Shown here piece after piece: positions 44,602 to 54,508 of a DNA stretch of 64,000 nt. A model generated the notes under the pieces. It was not told where the DNA came from, ran no database searches, and saw nothing but the letters and a program-made list of their open reading frames with translations. The stretch is taken from contig CAVPUA010000003.1 in NCBI GenBank assembly GCA_963708805.1, forward strand, positions 806,001 through 870,000, given 5' to 3'. Source of the stretch: CAVPUA01 sp963708805 (GTDB taxonomy: Bacteria > Actinomycetota > Actinomycetes > Mycobacteriales > Jatrophihabitantaceae). The position numbers were made by a program, and so were the translations under genes. The stretch's first letter is position 1. Each line of letters opens with the position of its first letter.

Positions 44602-47296
44602 GTGGCGAGCAAGAAGACGGGCACCAAGCTGGTGATCGTCGAGTCGCCGACCAAGGCGAAGATGATCGGCGGCTTCCTCGGTTCGGGGTATGTCGTCGAG
44701 GCTTCGATGGGTCACGTCCGCGATCTGCCGCGCAACGCCGCCGACGTCCCGGCCAAGCACAAGGGTGAGGCGTGGGCCCGCCTCGGCGTCGACACCGAAC
44801 ACGACTTCGAGCCGCTGTACGTCGTGAGCGCCGACCGCAAACAACAGGTCAGCCGGCTCAAGTCGTTGATCAAGGACGCCGACGAGCTCTACCTCGCGAC
44901 CGACGAGGACCGCGAGGGTGAGGCGATCGCCTGGCACCTCGTCGACCTGCTCAGCCCCAAGATCCCGGTGCGCCGCATGGTCTTCCACGAGATCACCCCG
45001 GCCGCGATCGCCGCGGCCGTCGCGTCGCCACGTGAGCTCGATGATCATCTCGTGGACGCCCAGGAGACCCGCCGCATCCTCGACCGCCTCTACGGCTACG
45101 AGGTCAGCCCGGTGCTCTGGAAGAAGGTGCTGCCGCGGCTCTCGGCCGGCCGTGTCCAGTCCGTGGCGACGCGCATGGTCGTCGAGCGCGAGCGGGCCCG
45201 GATGGCGTTCCACACTGCTTCCTACTGGGACGTCGAGGGCACCTTCGCGCCGGCCGTGCCCAAGCCCGGCGATCCCGACACGTTCACCGCCAATCTGGTC
45301 TCGCTCGACGACGTCCGGATCGCGACCGGGCGCGACTTCGACCCGGCCACCGGCCTGGCTCCGGCCAGCGTGCTGCACCTGGACGAGGCCGGCGCCCGGG
45401 GCCTGGCCGCGCGGCTCGACGGTCGGGAGTTCACCGTCCAGGGCGTCGAGGAGAAGCCCTACCGGCGTCGGCCCGTACCCGCCGTTCATGACGTCGACGC
45501 TGCAGCAGGAGGCGGGGCGCAAGTTCCGCTGGTCGGCCCAGACCGCCATGCGCGTCGCCCAGCGGTTGTACGAGAACGGCTTCATCACCTACATGCGTAC
45601 GGACTCGACGAACCTGTCCGAGACCGCGCTGAGCGCCGCCCGCACGCAGGCGCGCGAGCTCTACGGCGACGCCTACGTTCCGGCCGAGCCCCGCATCTAC
45701 ACCCGCAAGGTCAAGAACGCCCAGGAGGCGCACGAGGCGATCCGTCCGGCCGGCGACTCGTTCCGCACGCCGGGGCAGGTCGCGTCGCAGCTCTCGTCGG
45801 ACGAGTTCCGGCTCTACGAGCTGGTCTGGCAGCGCACGCTCGCGTCGCAGATGTCCGACGCGGTCGGCACGACCCTGTCGCTGCGCATGTCGGCGGTCTC
45901 GGCCGCCGGTGAGACCGCGGTGTTCACGACCTCGGGGCGCACGATCACCTTCCCCGGCTTCATGCGGGCCTACGTCGAGGACAACGACGAAGTCGACCGA
46001 GAAGGACGACGCCGAGAAGCGGCTGCCGCAGTTGACCCGCGGCGATTCGCTCGACCCGCGCACGTTCGAGGCCGAGGGGCACAGCACCAACCCGCCGGCG
46101 CGCTACACCGAACCGTCGCTGGTCAAGGCGATGGAAGAGCTCGGCGTCGGCCGGCCGTCGACCTACGCGTCGATCATGCAGACGATCCAGGACCGCGGCT
46201 ACGTCTGGAAGAAGGGCCCGGCGCTGGTCCCGTCGTGGACGGCGTTCGCGGTGATCGGCCTGCTCGAGGCGTACTTCGGCCGCCTCGTCGACTACGGCTT
46301 CACCGCGTCGGTCGAGAACGATCTTGACGAGATCGCGGCCGGTAACGAGTCGCGCGTGGCCTGGCTCGACCGCTTCTACTTCGGTGTCGGGTGATCACAA
46401 GGACGATCCGGCGCGGATCTCGGCGCAGGGCGGCCTGAAGAAGCTGATCGAGTCTCGCGCTGGAAGAGATCGACGCCCGAGGCGTGAACTCGATTCCGCT
46501 CTCGGACGACGTCGTCGTGCGCGTCGGTCGTTACGGGCCGTACTTGCAGCGCGGTGAAGAACGAGCGTCGCTGCCCGAGGATCTTGCGCCGGACGAGCTG
46601 ACCCGCGAGAAGGTCGAGGAGCTGCTCTCGGCCCCGTCGGGCGACCGTGAGCTCGGTTTCACCAAGGACGGCCGCGAGATCACCGCCAAGACGGGGCGTT
46701 ACGGCCCGTACGTCAGCGACGGCGAGAAGTCGGCGTCGCTGTTCAAGTCGATGTCGATCGAGACGTTGACGCTCGAACAGGCCGAGGAGTTGCTGACGCT
46801 TCCGCGCACGCTCGGCCTGCTGGACGGCGAGGAGGTCACCGCGCAGAACGGCCGGTACGGGCCGTACGTCAAGCGCGGCACCGACTCGCGCTCGCTCGAG
46901 GCCGAGGAGCAGTTGTTCACGGTTGACCTCGCGCAGGCGCAGGCATTGTTCGCCCAGCCCAAACTGCGGGGCCGTCGGACCGCCGCCGCCCCGCCGTTGC
47001 GCGAACTGGGCGCCGACCCCGTGTCGGGCAAGCCGATGGTGATCAAGGACGGCCGGTTCGGCCCGTACGTCACCGATGGCGAGACCAACGCCTCGCTGCG
47101 CCGGGGCGACTCGGTCGAGGAGATCACCGACGAGCGGGCGATCGAGTTGCTCGCCGAGCGTCGTGCGCGGGGGCCGGTGGCGAAGAAGGTCGCCAAGAAG
47201 GCACCGGCGAAGAAGGCCGCCGCGAAGAAGGTCGGCGCCAAGAAAGCCCCCGCCAAGAAGGCCCCGGCGAAGAAAGTCACCGCCGATAAGGCCTGA
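44602..47296 (+). CDS. topA: DNA topoisomerase I (four frameshifts here)
   Basis: This type IA enzyme of about 900 residues relaxes negative supercoils. GTG 44602 (VASKKTGTKLVIVESPTKAKMI) follows AAGGAG. The Toprim acidic triad is in ATDEDREGEAIAWH, and the active Tyr is in GFITYMRTDSTNLS. The C-terminal region has four GRYGPYV-type repeats and a Lys/Ala-rich tail (about 40 residues of AKK repeats) typical of actinobacterial TopA, needed for DNA grip. Breaks lie near 45475, 45990, 46392 and 46460. It is the equivalent of Rv3646c. Confidence 0.95.
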
Positions 47297-47331
47297 CCGC
47301 CTGGATCGATGATGCGGTGGGCGACCCGTGA

Positions 47332-47404
47332 GTCGACCTGAGCATCATGATCTTGCGAGAGCACGCTTCAGCTGCGAGGCCACGTCGACCTGAGCATCAT
47401 GATC
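47332..47404. repeat. 21-bp direct repeat, two copies
   Basis: The same 21 bases, beginning GTCGACCTGAGCATC, occur at 47332-47352 and 47384-47404, 52 bases apart. The second copy overlaps the 3' end of the tam gene by eight bases. Each contains the palindrome ATCATGAT. They lie in the 100-base convergent gap between topA and tam. Confidence 0.6.
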
Positions 47405-48155
47405 GCTTGTGACCGACCGCGAAGATGCGCCGGAACTCGAAGATCGTTCCGTCGGGGCCGCTGGGGTAGGCGTCCCGGAGCAGGGCAGCGTAGGTCTGGG
47501 TGAACTCGTCGGCGTCCGCGGCCGAGAGTGCTTGGAGGACAGGCCGAAGTCCGGTGCCCCGCACCCAGTCGAGCACCGGATCCGTCCCGGGCAGCAGATG
47601 CAGGTAGGTCGTCTCCCACACGTCGGCCGTCCAGCCCTCGTCGAGCAGCAGCTGGGCGTACTCACCCGGTGAGAGCACCGCATCGTGCCGTAGGACCCCG
47701 TCGAGCGCCGACCGCCAGCGATCCGACCCGGCCAGCGAACGCATCACCGCGTGCGACGGCGCTTCGAAGTTCCCCGGCACCTGCCACGCGAGCCAGGCGC
47801 CGGGCGCGAGCGATCGGCACCATTGCCGCAGGAGCGAGGGGTGCGACGGAACCCATTGCAGAGCGGCGTTGCTGACGACGACGTCACCGGTCGGCGTCCA
47901 CGTCTCGATATCTTGAACATCAAACGAAATACCAGAGATCGTCTGCGCGCGTTCGATCATCTCGGGTGACGAGTCGAGTCCGGTGATGCGTGCGACCGGC
48001 CACCGCTGCGCCAACAGAGTGGTCAGCGTGCCCGGCCCGCACCCGAGATCGACGACCGAGGCCGGTGAGTCGGCCCCGATTCGGGAGATGAGATCGACGA
48101 ACGGCCGTCCGCGTTCGTCGGCGTAGCGCGAATACTGCGCAGGATCCCACTGCAT
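47397..48155 (-). CDS. tam: Trans-aconitate 2-methyltransferase
   Basis: This 252-residue SAM-dependent methyltransferase has the Tam start QWDPAQYSRYADERGRPFVDLISRI, SAM motif VVDLGCGPGTLT (34-45), GLDSSPEMIERA, VVVSNAALQWVP and PGAWLAWQVPGNFEAPSH. Tam methylates the spontaneous by-product trans-aconitate and so relieves aconitase inhibition. It is divergent from a MarR regulator. In mycobacteria this place between topA and holB is taken by an adenylate cyclase gene. Confidence 0.92.
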   Translation of the reverse strand: MQWDPAQYSRYADERGRPFVDLISRIGADSPASVVDLGCGPGTLTTLLAQRWPVARITGLDSSPEMIERAQTISGISFDVQDIETWTPTGDVVVSNAALQWVPSHPSLLRQWCRSLAPGAWLAWQVPGNFEAPSHAVMRSLAGSDRWRSALDGVLRHDAVLSPGEYAQLLLDEGWTADVWETTYLHLLPGTDPVLDWVRGTGLRPVLQALSAADADEFTQTYAALLRDAYPSGPDGTIFEFRRIFAVGHKRS

Positions 48156-48172
48156 GAAATTCCTCTCGACGT

Positions 48173-48189
48173 CAAGAGAATATGTCTTG
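48173..48189. promoter_or_regulatory. Candidate MarR operator
   Basis: CAAGA-GAATATG-TCTTG is a 5-7-5 inverted repeat in the 53-base gap between the divergent tam and marR starts, 18 bases from the tam ATG. GTCAAG recurs just downstream at 48192-48197. MarR dimers typically bind such sites. Confidence 0.45.
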
Positions 48190-48208
48190 GTGTCAAGGGA
48201 GTGGCATC

Positions 48209-48709
48209 ATGGGCAGCATGGACGAGGTCGACGAACTGGTCATTGCCTGGCATCGCGAGCGTCCTGATCTCGATGTCGAGCCATTGCAGATCCTGTCCCG
48301 TATCGGCCGGCTCGCGGACGTGCTCGATGATCGTCGGTCGGCCGCGTTCGTCGAGCACGGGCTGCAGGCGCACGAGTTCGACGTGCTCGCCGCGCTGCGC
48401 CGCAGCGGTGGCCTGTTCGAGTTGACCGCCGGCGAGCTGTGCATCGCCACCCACGTCACCTCCGGAACCATGACGAGCCGCCTGGATCGACTGGCTGAAC
48501 GCAAGCTGGTGCAGCGACGGCCCGACCCGGTCGACGGCCGGCTGGTGCGGGTCCGGCTGACCGTCGCCGGCCGCAAGCGGGTCGACGCTGCGTTGAGCGC
48601 GCTGCTCGATTCGGAGCGAGAACTGCTGGCACACCTGCCCGACCTCAAACGCGAACGACTGGCCGACATGCTGCGCGACCTGCTCGCAGCGACCCACCGC
48701 CACGACTAG
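48209..48709 (+). CDS. MarR-family regulator
   Basis: This 166-residue winged-helix regulator has HEFDVLAALRRSGGLFELTAGELCIATHVTSGTMTSRLDRLAERKLVQRRPDPVDGRLVRVRLT; the recognition helix is TSGTMTSRLDRL and the wing DPVDGRLVRV. The N-terminal 35 residues form the dimer helix. It starts at ATG 48209; ATG 48218 (MDEVDELV) is an alternative. It faces tam and probably controls it. The ligand is unknown. Confidence 0.9.
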   Translation: MGSMDEVDELVIAWHRERPDLDVEPLQILSRIGRLADVLDDRRSAAFVEHGLQAHEFDVLAALRRSGGLFELTAGELCIATHVTSGTMTSRLDRLAERKLVQRRPDPVDGRLVRVRLTVAGRKRVDAALSALLDSERELLAHLPDLKRERLADMLRDLLAATHRHD

Positions 48710-48740
48710 AAGTGTCGGCGGGGTCTGGGATCATGGACGT

Positions 48741-49397
48741 ATGGCGACACCCGATGCCCCCGCGCGCGGCGTGCTCATCGCGTTCGAGGGGGGCGAGGGG
48801 TCGGGCAAGTCGACCCAGATCGAACGGCTCGACGCCGCGCTGACCCGCGCCGGACGCGCGGTGCTCGTCACGCGCGAGCCCGGCGCCACCGAACTCGGTC
48901 AGGCCATCCGCGAGCTCCTGCTGCATTCCTCGGCCGCCATCGCGCCCCGCGCGGAGGCCCTGCTGTTCGCTGCCGACCGGGCCGATCACGTCAGCCGGGT
49001 GATCCGTCCGGCCCTCGACCGCGGTGACATCGTGATCACGGACCGATTCGTCGATTCGTCGCTGGCCTATCAGGGCGGTGGGCGCGACCTGACGGTGGAC
49101 GACGTGCGGCGCCTGTCGGACTGGGCCACCAACGGCCTGGTGGCCGACCTGACCGTGCTGCTCGACGTGCCGGCCGAGGTCGGGCTGGCGCGGGCCAGGG
49201 GACGCTCGCCGGCCGATCGCCTCGAGAAGGAATCGATCACGTTCCACGAACGGGTGCGCAATGCCTATCGCGCGCTCGCCGAGGACGCGCCGAGTCGTTA
49301 CCTGGTGCTCGACGCTCAGACGAGCGTCGAGGAGCTGGCCGTCCAGGTGCTCGTCGCCGTCGAATCGGTGCTGGCCCTTCATCGGACGCCGGCATGA
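48741..49397 (+). CDS. tmk: Thymidylate kinase
   Basis: This 218-residue kinase phosphorylates dTMP to dTDP. It has the P-loop FEGGEGSGKST (15-25), VTREPGAT, the DRF motif in ITDRFVDSSLAYQGGGRDL, and the lid ARGRSPADRLEKE. ATG 48741 follows the MarR gene by 31 bases. The stop overlaps the holB start (ATGA). The frame is intact. Confidence 0.95.
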   Translation: MATPDAPARGVLIAFEGGEGSGKSTQIERLDAALTRAGRAVLVTREPGATELGQAIRELLLHSSAAIAPRAEALLFAADRADHVSRVIRPALDRGDIVITDRFVDSSLAYQGGGRDLTVDDVRRLSDWATNGLVADLTVLLDVPAEVGLARARGRSPADRLEKESITFHERVRNAYRALAEDAPSRYLVLDAQTSVEELAVQVLVAVESVLALHRTPA

Positions 49398-50587
49398 CCG
49401 TCTGGGACGCCCTGGTCGGGCAGGACGCCACCGTCGAGGTGCTGCAGACTGCGGCCATCGCGGCACGTGACATCGCCGAGGGGCGAGCGGTCACCGCTGG
49501 CGCGATGACCCACTCGTGGTTGTTCACCGGTCCGGCCGGCTCGGGACGTTCCGTGGCCGCGCGGGCACTGGCCGCCGCCCTGCAATGCACCGATCCGGGT
49601 GCACCCGGGTGCGGCGTCTGCCTGGGCTGCCACACGGCGTTGAGCGGTACCCACCCGGACGTCCGGGTGATCGTGCCCGAGGGGTTGTCGATCTCGGTCG
49701 CCGAGATGCGCAACGTGGTGTCGCTGGCGGCGCGGCGCCCGGCCCAGGGTCGGTGGCAGGTGGTCGTGATCGAGGACGCCGACCGGCTCACCGAGGGGGC
49801 GTTCAACGCGCTGCTGAAGATGGTCGAGGAACCGCCGCCGCGGACGGTCTTTCTGCTCTGCGCGCCGTCTACGCACCCCGACGATGTCGCGGTGACGATC
49901 CGGTCACGCTGCCGGCTCGTGTCGTTGCGCATCCCTCCGGCCGAGGCGGTGGCGCGCGTGCTGGTGGCCGGTGGGGTCGACGACGAGACCGCGAAGTGGG
50001 CGGCCCAGGCGTCGCAAGGGCATGTCGGTCGCGCGCGTCGGCTGGCGCGCGATCCCGAGGCCCGCGCGCGCCGGTCCGCGGTGCTCGAGATCCCGGCCTC
50101 GCTGCGCAACCTGCAGGCGTGCGTCGACGCGGCTGATCATCTGGTCAAGGCGGCCGACAACGAGGCCGCGGCGCTGTCGTCCGACCTGGACGGCGAAGAG
50201 ACCGAGGCGCTGCAGAACGCGATGGGCGCCGGCGCAACGGGCAAGGGCACCGCCACATCGATCCGGGGCATGGCCGGCGCCGTGAAGGATCTCGAGAAGC
50301 GGCAGAAGTCTCGCGCCACCCGCACGAAGCGCGACGCCCTCGACCGGGCGCTGGTCGACCTTGCTGCCTTCTACCGCGACGTGTTGCTGGTTCACGCCGC
50401 GTCGAAGGCGCCGTTTGCGCATCCCGACTTCGAGGACGACATCCGCACCGTCGCGCACTTCGTCGACGCCCCGGGAACGTTGCAGCGCATCGACGCCGTC
50501 CTGGCCTGCCGGCTGGCCCTCGAACAGAACGTCAAGCCCGTGGTGGCCGTGCAGGCGTTGACCGCTACCTTGCGGCTGCCGGTCTAG
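49394..50587 (+). CDS. holB: DNA polymerase III subunit delta'
   Basis: This 397-residue clamp-loader subunit has WDALVGQDATVEVLQTAA, a modified P-loop (FTGPAGSGRSVAARALAAAL), the zinc cysteines in CTDPGAPGCGVCLGCH, EDADRLTEGAFNALLKMVEEPPP (the sensor/DExx helix) and an RSRCR-like arginine finger region. GSGRS replaces the GKT of active ATPases, as expected for the non-hydrolysing delta' subunit. Coupled to tmk by ATGA. Rv3644c is the equivalent. The frame is intact. Confidence 0.95.
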   Translation: MTVWDALVGQDATVEVLQTAAIAARDIAEGRAVTAGAMTHSWLFTGPAGSGRSVAARALAAALQCTDPGAPGCGVCLGCHTALSGTHPDVRVIVPEGLSISVAEMRNVVSLAARRPAQGRWQVVVIEDADRLTEGAFNALLKMVEEPPPRTVFLLCAPSTHPDDVAVTIRSRCRLVSLRIPPAEAVARVLVAGGVDDETAKWAAQASQGHVGRARRLARDPEARARRSAVLEIPASLRNLQACVDAADHLVKAADNEAAALSSDLDGEETEALQNAMGAGATGKGTATSIRGMAGAVKDLEKRQKSRATRTKRDALDRALVDLAAFYRDVLLVHAASKAPFAHPDFEDDIRTVAHFVDAPGTLQRIDAVLACRLALEQNVKPVVAVQALTATLRLPV

Positions 50588-50597
50588 GGTCGACGCT

Positions 50598-51305
50598 GTG
50601 GGGATGGTCTGCGCGGTGGCGTTCCAGCGACACGGGCGCCTCTACTACGCCGACCCCGGATCGCTCGCTCCCGCGATCGGTGATCGCGTGCTGTACCCCA
50701 CCGACGACGGTCCCGAGGTCGCCGAGGTGATGTGGGCGCCGCAGTGGGTCAGCGAGGACATCGGCGGGCTGCCGATGCTGATCGGGCCGGCCACGACGGA
50801 CGACCTCGACGGTGCCGCGGCGTCGCGCAAGCAGCGGGCGGTTGCCCGGGTGGCGGCTAAGCGGCTGATCCGCGACCACGGACTGCCGATGAAGTTGAGC
50901 GGCATCGACGTCACGTCGGAGAAGACGATCGTCTATTTCAGCGCGCCGCACCGGATCGACTTCCGCGCCCTGGTGCGTGATCTCGGCGCGACGCTGCACG
51001 CCCGCGTCGAGCTGCGGCAACTGTCGGCCCGGGACGAGGCCCGGCTGACCGGCGGGATCGGGTCGTGCGGGCGCGAGCTGTGCTGCTCGACGTTCCTCGT
51101 CGACTTCGAGCCGGTCTCGGTGCGGATGGCCAAGGACCAGGATCTGCCGCTGAATCCCTTGCGCATCTCGGGCGCCTGCGGACGGCTGATGTGCTGCCTC
51201 AAGTACGAACATCCGCTCTATCACCTGGGTGGCGGCTCCGAGGCGAAGTCGAGCTGCGGACTGGCCGACTCGTGCGCCACCCATCAGGCGGCGCCGAAGC
51301 TCTAG
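50598..51305 (+). CDS. PSP1-domain protein (RicT/YaaT-like)
   Basis: This 235-residue protein starts at GTG 50598, 10 bases after holB. The PSP1 region is SEKTIVYFSAPHRIDFRALVRDLGATLHARVELRQLSARDEARLTGGIGSCGRELCCSTFL, followed by the cysteine-rich ISGACGRLMCCLKYEHPLY. In B. subtilis the homologue YaaT/RicT, also near holB, takes part in a complex affecting RNA processing and sporulation. The cysteines may hold an iron-sulfur cluster. Confidence 0.9.
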   Translation: MGMVCAVAFQRHGRLYYADPGSLAPAIGDRVLYPTDDGPEVAEVMWAPQWVSEDIGGLPMLIGPATTDDLDGAAASRKQRAVARVAAKRLIRDHGLPMKLSGIDVTSEKTIVYFSAPHRIDFRALVRDLGATLHARVELRQLSARDEARLTGGIGSCGRELCCSTFLVDFEPVSVRMAKDQDLPLNPLRISGACGRLMCCLKYEHPLYHLGGGSEAKSSCGLADSCATHQAAPKL

Positions 51306-51373
51306 CGGGAGCGGCGTCGAATCGTCTTCCGTCGGGCGTCAGCTCCAGATTCGGAGCACGTCACGTCACCGGC

Positions 51374-51379
51374 TAGACT
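51374..51379 (+). promoter_or_regulatory. Likely -10 element of the tRNA-Thr promoter
   Basis: TAGACT, 26 bases before the tRNA 5' end, fits an actinobacterial -10 (TANNNT). No convincing -35 is seen. Confidence 0.3.
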
Positions 51380-51404
51380 TTCGACTCGCGTCGCTTTGGC
51401 GCAG

Positions 51405-51477
51405 GCCGCCTTAGCTCAGTCGGTAGAGCACCTCACTCGTAATGAGGTTGTCCGGGGTTCGATTCCCCGAGGCGGCT
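51405..51477 (+). tRNA. tRNA-Thr (CGT)
   Basis: The acceptor GCCGCCT pairs with AGGCGGC, the D arm is GCTCAGTCGGTAGAGC, the anticodon stem CCTCA/TGAGG holds loop CTCGTAA with anticodon CGT, and the T arm is CGGGGTTCGATTCCCCG. The CCA end is not encoded. Confidence 0.97.
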
Positions 51478-51653
51478 CCGCCTGGAGCCCCCGGATTCAT
51501 TGGGTTAGAGGCTCTTGAGGGGTCGCCCAGCTCAGGTGCCGGGAGTATGCGTAGTCAACGCGCAGTGTTCTTCGAGGACTCCCCACATGACTGCCAACGA
51601 CGTAAAATCCGAAGCAATCCAAGGCCCTTCGCGCAGACAGAGCGGGAAGATTC

Positions 51654-54357
51654 ATGCGGTGGAACGCCGACCTGCTGAGCACAGTTGACGCCGCCCTTGC
51701 GTCCAGCCTCGAGGGGGTGCCGACCACCGTCGTCGTGACCGGTGCTCCAGGGATGGGGAAGTCGTCGCTGCTGAACGAGATCTCCGCTCGAGCGGCCAAC
51801 TTCGCGACGCTGCGCGCCGAGTGTCTGCCGTTCGCCACACCGGTTGCCTTTGAAGCGGTGCAGCAGCTCGGCGTCAAGGTCGATCCGGCGTCGGGGGGTG
51901 GTGCGCTGGCAGTGCCCCTGGCTGCTCAGCGGATGCGCGAATTGCTCGACGAACGTCTTGTCGACGGCCCGGTGCTCGTGATGATCGACGACCTGCAATG
52001 GGCTGACCCGGAGTCCGTCGAGGTGCTGCTCGCCGTGATCGCCCGGGCCGAAGCAGAGCGGCTGATGTTTGCCCTGGCCTGCCGACCCCTCGAACCGGCG
52101 CAACACCCCGCCTTCCAGCGATGGCAGAGTCAGCCCGGATCGCGTCGGATCGTCCTTGACGGGCTGGACCTGGCGGCCGGTGTCGAGGTGCTGCACACGA
52201 TCCAGCCGACGATGCACGCCTCGGTGGCCGAACTGCTCTGGAGGCACACCGAAGGAAACCCGCTCTACCTCCAGTCCCTGGCCCACGAGTACGACGAAGA
52301 GCAACTGGCCCAGATGCCGGTGCTGCCGGCACCGGCGGCATTTGCCGCCGCCGTCACGAATCGGCTCGGCCGACTCTCACCGACCGCCGTTACCCTGGCT
52401 CGGGCACTGGCGGCCCTCGGAGCGGGCTGGAACTCGCTGCCGGACGCCACGGCGGTCGCCGATCTTGACGACGTGGCGGTCGCAGTCGACGAGCTCGTCG
52501 ACGCGAGGCTCGTCGTGCTCCGTCCCGGCGACGCCGGGCTGCAAATGCGGTTGGCCCACGGGCTGATCCGCTCGGCCGTCTACCAGGACATTCCACTCGC
52601 GGCGCGTCGAGCGCTTCACCGGCGGGCCGCGTCTGTGCTCACGGGAACGGCGGTGGTGTTCGATCATCGAGTGGCCAGCGCGCTGAGCTACGACGAGCAC
52701 TTGGCCGATGACCTCGAGCGCTATTCCGAGGAGTTGCGGAGCCGGCTGGACTTTGGGTCGGCCGCGCGGTTCCTGCGCTCCGCGAGTCAGGTCACGCCCG
52801 ATCCGGTCACCCGTGAGCGCCGTTGGCTGGAGTCGCTGGTCGACAGCGCGGCCGACTCGGACTTCGCCGTGATTCGCGGTGAACGGAAGGCGCTGGAACA
52901 GGCGCGGGATCGTCGCCGGGCCGATCTGGTTCTGGGCCTCTTGGCGACGTCGGGGGACTGGCGACCACAGGACGGAGTTCGGTTCCTGGAGCCGTGGTCG
53001 GGCGCGGAGCACACCGACCTGTGCCAGTACCGGATCGAGGGCATGTTGGCGTGGGCTCGCATGCTCAGCGACGTCGACGACGAGCAGATCCGCATCGCCT
53101 TGGACCGCGCCGCGGCGCTGCCGTCCCCGGACAGTTGGGTTGTCCGCTTCGTGATGCTGACCTGGGCCCAGCTGACGACCCGGCACGTCCCGGACCTGCT
53201 CGCGTTACCGGTTCTGGCCACCCTGCCGACCGATCCGAAGCAGGTGCCGATCCCGGCCACTGGCGCCTTGGCCTGGCGGGGCACGATCCGCACCGGCCTC
53301 GGTCAGCTCGGCCCGGCCATCGCCGACCTGACCGAGGTGACGGATCGGATCCAACGAGGCTCGGGTGGGTTCAGCTCGGGCTGGTACTACGCCGTGCTGG
53401 GCCGCACGCAGTGGTTCGCCGGGGACTGGGCCCGGTCCAAGCTGAGCTTCCAGGCCGCCCTGGAACTGTCCGAGGAGCGGCGGCACCCGCTCGTCGTCGC
53501 CGCGCTGCCGCTGCAGGCGATCGGCGAGGGCGATCTGGCGCGCGCGGCCAACGAGATCGCCGAGGCCCACGAGGTCCTGGACCGGGTGCCGTGGCGGGAG
53601 GCGGTCGACCAGTTGGTGCTCGTGGAGGTCGCGGCCGCGCACGCGGGCGACGAGTCGTCCTCCGGCCTGCTGGCCCGGCTGGAACCGTGGCTGCCCGACT
53701 TGCTCGGCCGCGCTCCGAGCAAGAGCGTCATGTGGCTGGTGCACGTCGCGCTCGCGGCCGTGTGGGCCGGCGAGCTGAGGACAGCCCGGAGTCTGGCGGA
53801 TCTGGTCGTGAACAAGCCGCACGCCGCGACCTGGACCAAGGGGATCGCTGAGTGGATGTCGGGGCTGATCGCGGAGGCCGACGGCGACGCTCGGGCCGCG
53901 GTCAACCACCTCGCCGCCGCCACGGCCGCTGACCTGTCCGGGGTCCCGCTCTACCGGGCGCACGTGCTGACCGACCACGCCCGGCTCGTGCACCTCGCTC
54001 GCGGCTCCGAGGCGGCGCAGCCGGCCCTCGCCATCGCGGCGGCGATCTACCGGACGCTCGGACGCGCAGGCCTATTTGCGCAAGCTGGATCGACTGCAGA
54101 ACATCCCGACGCCGTCCGCGTCCGAGCTGCGAATCGACCTGTCCGAACGTGAGCGCGACGTGCTGACCCTCGTGGTCGCCGGCATGAGCTACGCCCAGAT
54201 CGCTCGGGACCTGTTCATCACGCAACGCACCGTCGGCTTTCATCTCGGCAACATCTACGCCAAGAGCAACGTGAAGAGCCGTCACCAGTTGATCGATCTG
54301 GCCCGCACTCAGCCTGACGTGTTCGGGCTGGCCGACGTCCGCTACGCGTTCGCGTGA
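51654..54357 (+). CDS. Large ATP-binding LuxR-family regulator (LAL type; one frameshift)
   Basis: This product of about 900 residues has an N-terminal AAA/STAND ATPase (P-loop TGAPGMGKSSLLNEI near 29-43; Walker B VLVMIDDLQWADPESVEVLL), a long helical repeat region (about 350-800), and a C-terminal LuxR helix-turn-helix: LSERERDVLTLVVAGMSYAQIARDLFITQRTVGFHLGNIYAKSNVKSRHQL. The HTH is reached only through a break near 54070, where YRTLGR continues as YLRKLDRLQNIP. ATG 51654 is 176 bases after tRNA-Thr. It probably regulates the membrane genes to its right, two of which follow an identical 27-base element. Confidence 0.88.
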
Positions 54358-54412
54358 CCAGTCGAGGTTGTTCGCTGTCGGCGGTGTCCCGCGACGAGGC
54401 GGCTGCACGTCA

Positions 54413-54439
54413 CAGGACTGTTCATTTCCGACAGTCGCG
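54413..54439. promoter_or_regulatory. 27-bp inverted-repeat element, copy 1
   Basis: The element contains GACTGT (54416-54421), a 9-base spacer TCATTTCCG and ACAGTC (54431-54436). All 27 bases recur exactly at 55721-55747. This copy begins 56 bases after the LuxR-family gene and ends 69 bases before the membrane-protein ATG. Confidence 0.6.
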
Positions 54440-54508
54440 GTAGCCCGACCGGTTGCATGGTTCCGACGGGCCTCGCGCCCACCAGGTCAAGCCCAAGGGT
54501 CGGTCGCC

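Noticed and set aside
51478..51653. att site downstream of tRNA-Thr
   Set aside because: The tRNA 3' end is not repeated in the window and no integrase is present.
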